This document shows, in pieces, positions 25,341 to 27,869 of a DNA stretch of 27,869 nt (position 1 is its first letter; each line of letters opens with the position of its first letter). The stretch spans positions 1 to 27,869 of IMG/VR virus record IMGVR_UViG_3300029319_000370, one strand, 5' to 3'. Source of the stretch: a virus. The position numbers and the translations under genes were made by a program. The notes under the pieces are model-generated. The model was not told where the DNA came from. It was given only the letters and a program-made list of their open reading frames with translations, and made no database searches.

Positions 25341-27391
25341 TAATATCCGCCACCATAACTAGATCCACCACCAGATGATGAAGAGGACGATCCACCACCA
25401 CTACTGATCGTAGTTGTGCTTGATGTTGTTGAAGTTGTTGAAGTTGTAGCACCTGTTGGGGCAACTGTTGAAGGTAATAACGCACTACCAGTTGTTACTG
25501 GAGAATTTGATTTTCTTGTGTACGTTGGTGTGTAGTAACTATGAGTGTGAACAAATCTTGATCCAGAAGTATTTTCACCTGATGCAATAATATCTGGAAT
25601 CATTTTTATTGAAGTATTTGTCATATCAAACTTAATATACAAATCACGAAGTCCAATAATATCGTTTGAATGAGGAATTGCTTGAATTTCGATCACGTTA
25701 TTTGCAATCGTTGTTGAAAGTATGTTACAAGTATCTATAAGAACTTCACCATGCATATAATCAACCGTTCCAGCGTTTTTCTTTATAACATTTGGAGTTC
25801 CTCCATCAACGTAAGTAAAGAAGAATATTCTTCCTTTTTCACGATTAATTACCTCATCAGCAAGATAAACAGTTCCTGTTACACCTTCAATTGTGAATCC
25901 TGTTGAAACAATATTGTAAGATGATTCTTGAGTATGGAACATATTACCAAAACATACCTCATACTGAGCAAATTGACCTATGGATGCGATCAAATTGCGT
26001 CGAATGGTCACAAGAGTGATATTTGATGTAATTGATGAGTCAACACTGTCAATTAATGAAATAGCCTTACTATATTTGAATCTTCCACCAAATTTATTCA
26101 CATCTATTGATCTTGAATACTGAGTTAAAGCATTTGAAACTCCAGTTTTAAGATTTTCTGGATTATCATTCAAACTTGAGTTATAATATGGATTTGTTTG
26201 TAATTCAACATACAAATATTTTAAATCAAGGAACTCTGGTACAATACCAGCAACCGCATAACTCTTTAATTTTTGAATTAACTCTCTTTTTGTCTCATCA
26301 GAAAGAAAATCACCATTTCGAGGTTTAACTGAGATAAAAACTTTTCCAAAACGAGGTGGGCTCATTTCTTCACCACCAAAAGCAGTCACAGATTCAATAT
26401 TTGGGTAAATAAATCCTAAAACTGACTCATAATCAGAAGATGTCACTGCACGATATTGAGATGAGTAAATTCGAGGTGCATAATATTTAATTGAAGCGAT
26501 TGATTCGATTTCATCACCATCTCTTGACTTTTCATCTGTTGAAACAAGTGATATGAGATCAGAATTAATCGATGCACCATCCTGATTTGTAATATTTCCT
26601 ACAAAACTGAACTCAGAAGCACCATTTCCATCTTTTCCGTCAGTTACGATATAAGAAACAGTAATATAGTTGTTATTTGATAACTTTTTACCGATTATGT
26701 TGTCACCAAAGATCAATTCATATCTTTCATCTTCAATTTCTTGTAATAAGTATGAATTTGATGTTGATGTTACACCAACAATGTTGTCAATTTGCTTATA
26801 TGTAATACTTGTCGTTGAACTTTCAGATGGTTGAACTTTTACTTTGATTGTAGATGTATCAATAAAAGAATTATCAAGAATATATCTCTGATTAAACAAA
26901 GATGTGTTAACAGTAAAGTTTTGTGTTATATAATTACCTTCAAAAATTTCAATATTACTAAATTCTGCAAAGCCATTTACGACTGGAACCGTTATACTCT
27001 CTGGAATGGAAAATATGTAGTTAGTATTCAATCCAGAACCATTACAGATAATGCCAGGATTTAATGTAAGAGTTACTGCTTCCTCAAGTCCATCTACAGT
27101 GAAAGATATTCTCGCTCTTGAAGCTCGACGAGATCTTGGAACATAACCAATATTTCTTGCAAGTGAAACAACGTTCTCTCGAAGCGTAGAGGAATCGAGA
27201 AAACATTCATTTGCTGCCATATTAGTATTATAGGCAGTTGTGTATGTATTATATGCTAATGCGTCAATAATTATTGAAAGGTTAGACCCTTCAAAGTCAT
27301 AATCAGTAAAATTAGTGTTTGCCCTCAGATAATCTCTGATGGACGTTTTAATTTGATCAAAATCTAAATTTGTGTATTGACCGAAAGCCAT
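25340..27391 (-). CDS. 6: Baseplate wedge protein gp6
   Basis: gp6 (baseplate J-like family) forms the ring that joins neighbouring wedges. The start MAFGQYTNLDFDQIKTSIRD with 'YLRANTNFTDYDFEGSNLSI', the 'LRENVVSLARNIGYVPRSRR' segment and 'FGGEEMSPPRFGKVFISVKP' are typical of T4-type gp6. The length of 683 residues is close to the 660 of T4, and none of the inserted repeat modules of the neighbours is present. The last 40 or so residues are a low-complexity Thr/Ser then Gly/Ser tail ending in Tyr (SSGGGSSSSSSGGGSSYGGG), which is unusual for this family. The ATG overlaps the gene 25 stop, and the gene's own stop overlaps the start of the giant gene, so 25-6-7 form a tightly coupled set. Confidence 0.95.
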   Translation of the reverse strand: MAFGQYTNLDFDQIKTSIRDYLRANTNFTDYDFEGSNLSIIIDALAYNTYTTAYNTNMAANECFLDSSTLRENVVSLARNIGYVPRSRRASRARISFTVDGLEEAVTLTLNPGIICNGSGLNTNYIFSIPESITVPVVNGFAEFSNIEIFEGNYITQNFTVNTSLFNQRYILDNSFIDTSTIKVKVQPSESSTTSITYKQIDNIVGVTSTSNSYLLQEIEDERYELIFGDNIIGKKLSNNNYITVSYIVTDGKDGNGASEFSFVGNITNQDGASINSDLISLVSTDEKSRDGDEIESIASIKYYAPRIYSSQYRAVTSSDYESVLGFIYPNIESVTAFGGEEMSPPRFGKVFISVKPRNGDFLSDETKRELIQKLKSYAVAGIVPEFLDLKYLYVELQTNPYYNSSLNDNPENLKTGVSNALTQYSRSIDVNKFGGRFKYSKAISLIDSVDSSITSNITLVTIRRNLIASIGQFAQYEVCFGNMFHTQESSYNIVSTGFTIEGVTGTVYLADEVINREKGRIFFFTYVDGGTPNVIKKNAGTVDYMHGEVLIDTCNILSTTIANNVIEIQAIPHSNDIIGLRDLYIKFDMTNTSIKMIPDIIASGENTSGSRFVHTHSYYTPTYTRKSNSPVTTGSALLPSTVAPTGATTSTTSTTSSTTTISSGGGSSSSSSGGGSSYGGGY
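25343..25450 (-). repeat. Low-complexity Ser/Thr/Gly tail of gp6
   Basis: The 3' end of gene 6 encodes TSTTSTTSSTTTISS followed by Gly3-Ser6-Gly3-Ser2-Tyr-Gly3-Tyr. The DNA is correspondingly repetitive (runs of gttgttgaa and ccaccacc on the + strand). The segment is expected to be disordered and flexible. Confidence 0.8.
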
Positions 27392-27783
27392 TATACTCTA
27401 GCTGGAAAAAGGAGAACGTCTACTTCTTGTGTTGGTGCTGGAAGACCAACAATATCATATTGAACCACGCAGTTCATTTCATTTGTATCAGGTGCAACTG
27501 TAACAGTTACTTCTAAATTTGCAATTCTAGGTTCAAATTTAAGTAATGATGACTTAATTTCATCTTGAATTAAGATATCATTATATGTGTTGTCTAATTC
27601 AAACAATGATTCATTGACGATTGACCCAAAACGAGGTTCAAAAGGTTTTTCACCAAGAATTGTAAAAATTATATTCTTAACAGACCTTTTAATTGCGTCT
27701 TCATCACGAATTGTCACCACATCATTCGTCACAGGATGACGTTTGAAGGATAAATTGATATCTTTGAATGCCCTAGAAGTCAC
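27391..27783 (-). CDS. 25: Baseplate wedge protein gp25 (GTG start)
   Basis: gp25 belongs to the GPW/gp25 lysozyme-like fold family and sits at the inner baseplate, where sheath assembly begins. 'AIKRSVKNIIFTILGEKPFE' and 'PRFGSIVNESLFEL' match T4 'SIKNSLLGIITTRKGSRPFD' and 'PEFGCDLSDQLFEN'. 'EIKSSLLKFEPRIANLEVTV' matches 'NIESAVRNYEPRIDKLAVNV', and both proteins end in Arg-Val. The length is 130 residues against 132 in T4. The start must be the GTG at 27783: an in-frame stop lies two codons upstream and the next in-frame ATG is only near residue 104. It is the first complete gene behind an exact late promoter and overlaps gene 6 by one base. Confidence 0.95.
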   Translation of the reverse strand: MTSRAFKDINLSFKRHPVTNDVVTIRDEDAIKRSVKNIIFTILGEKPFEPRFGSIVNESLFELDNTYNDILIQDEIKSSLLKFEPRIANLEVTVTVAPDTNEMNCVVQYDIVGLPAPTQEVDVLLFPARV

Positions 27784-27798
27784 TATTTACACAAAAAG

Positions 27799-27804
27799 TT
27801 TCCT
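27799..27804 (-). promoter_or_regulatory. Probable ribosome binding site of gene 25
   Basis: The reverse strand reads AGGAAA, the only purine-rich match before gene 25. It lies 15 bases from the GTG start, longer than the usual 5-9, and very close to where transcription from the late promoter would begin. With the GTG start this suggests modest translation of gp25. Confidence 0.4.
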
Positions 27805-27809
27805 GTTTT

Positions 27810-27817
27810 TATTTATA
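27810..27817 (-). promoter_or_regulatory. T4-type late promoter before gene 25
   Basis: The reverse strand reads TATAAATA, an exact match to the T4 late promoter consensus. It lies between the stop of a probable upstream gene and the gene 25 start, 26 bases before the GTG. In T4 such sites are read by host RNA polymerase carrying the phage sigma factor gp55 and the sliding clamp. It is the best candidate for the main promoter of the 25-6-7 set and possibly the whole block. Confidence 0.75.
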
Positions 27818-27826
27818 CCGCTTTTT

Positions 27827-27869
27827 CTATCTTTTTACGACTCTAATTCTGTATTTTTCCGATTCTAAA
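27827..27869 (-). CDS. Possible 3' end of an upstream gene, cut by the window edge
   Basis: One reverse-strand frame reads LESEKYRIRVVKR and then a TAG stop at 27827-27829. The other two frames contain stops within 10 to 11 codons. The composition is plausible for a coding C-terminus, and a stop just before the late promoter fits the compact layout. Thirteen residues are too few to identify the product. Confidence 0.4.
   Translation of the reverse strand, partial: LESEKYRIRVVKR

Noticed and set aside
1-27869. Search for tRNA genes, CRISPR arrays, insertion sequences, attachment sites, riboswitches and intrinsic terminators
   Set aside because: No candidate seen. Intergenic space is too short for most of these, and no GC-rich hairpin followed by a T run was found in the gaps.

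Overview
The window is a block of virion structural genes from a T4-like marine myovirus of the cyanophage/pelagiphage type. The evidence is an AT-rich genome, a T4-type gene order and protein-level resemblance to T4 gp25, gp6, gp7, gp8, gp13, gp14 and gp15. Every gene I can support lies on the minus strand, so the block is transcribed from the right end of the window to the left. Almost all of it is coding, several neighbours share a TAATG stop/start overlap, and no intergenic gap is longer than about 45 bases. I see no tRNA, CRISPR array, insertion sequence, integrase or host-derived metabolic gene.

Layout in transcription order. At the far right is the possible tail end of an upstream gene. 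An exact T4-type late promoter (TATAAATA) and gene 25 (GTG start) follow, then gene 6. Next is a giant gene (4013 codons) whose N-terminus resembles the conserved part of T4 gp7. A 30-base gap with a second late-promoter-like element precedes gene 8. Then come a 2583-codon gene with a DUF4815-type N-terminus, a 77-codon coiled-coil gene, a 120-codon gene, genes 13, 14 and 15, and the first 14 codons of the next gene, probably 16. This is the T4 order 25, 6-7-8-(9..12, wac)-13-14-15-16. The 9-to-wac stretch is replaced by one very large protein and two small ones. I see no separate gp9, gp10, gp11, gp12 or fibritin gene here.

How the products work together: gp25, gp6, gp7 and gp8 build the baseplate wedges. 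The 2583-residue protein probably sits on the outside of the baseplate or forms fibres. gp13 and gp14 form the neck, gp15 caps the tail, and gp16 starts DNA packaging. They are expected to be made late in infection.

The most unusual feature is that five of these proteins (the gp7-like giant, gp8, the DUF4815 protein, gp14 and gp15) are much longer than T4 counterparts or have none. The extra length is built from a small set of recurring beta-rich modules. Four families can be recognised by eye: a 'NGGSGY' repeat, an 'IDDEIITYTG...RG' repeat, an 'NHGFKTGE...YYV' repeat and a 'GE.I.G..SGA' repeat. The same modules occur in baseplate, neck and tail-terminator proteins, which suggests shuffling of surface modules between virion proteins. 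The giant protein also carries a YHYH-type domain, and the 2583-residue protein has an (I/V)TN triplet-repeat stalk.
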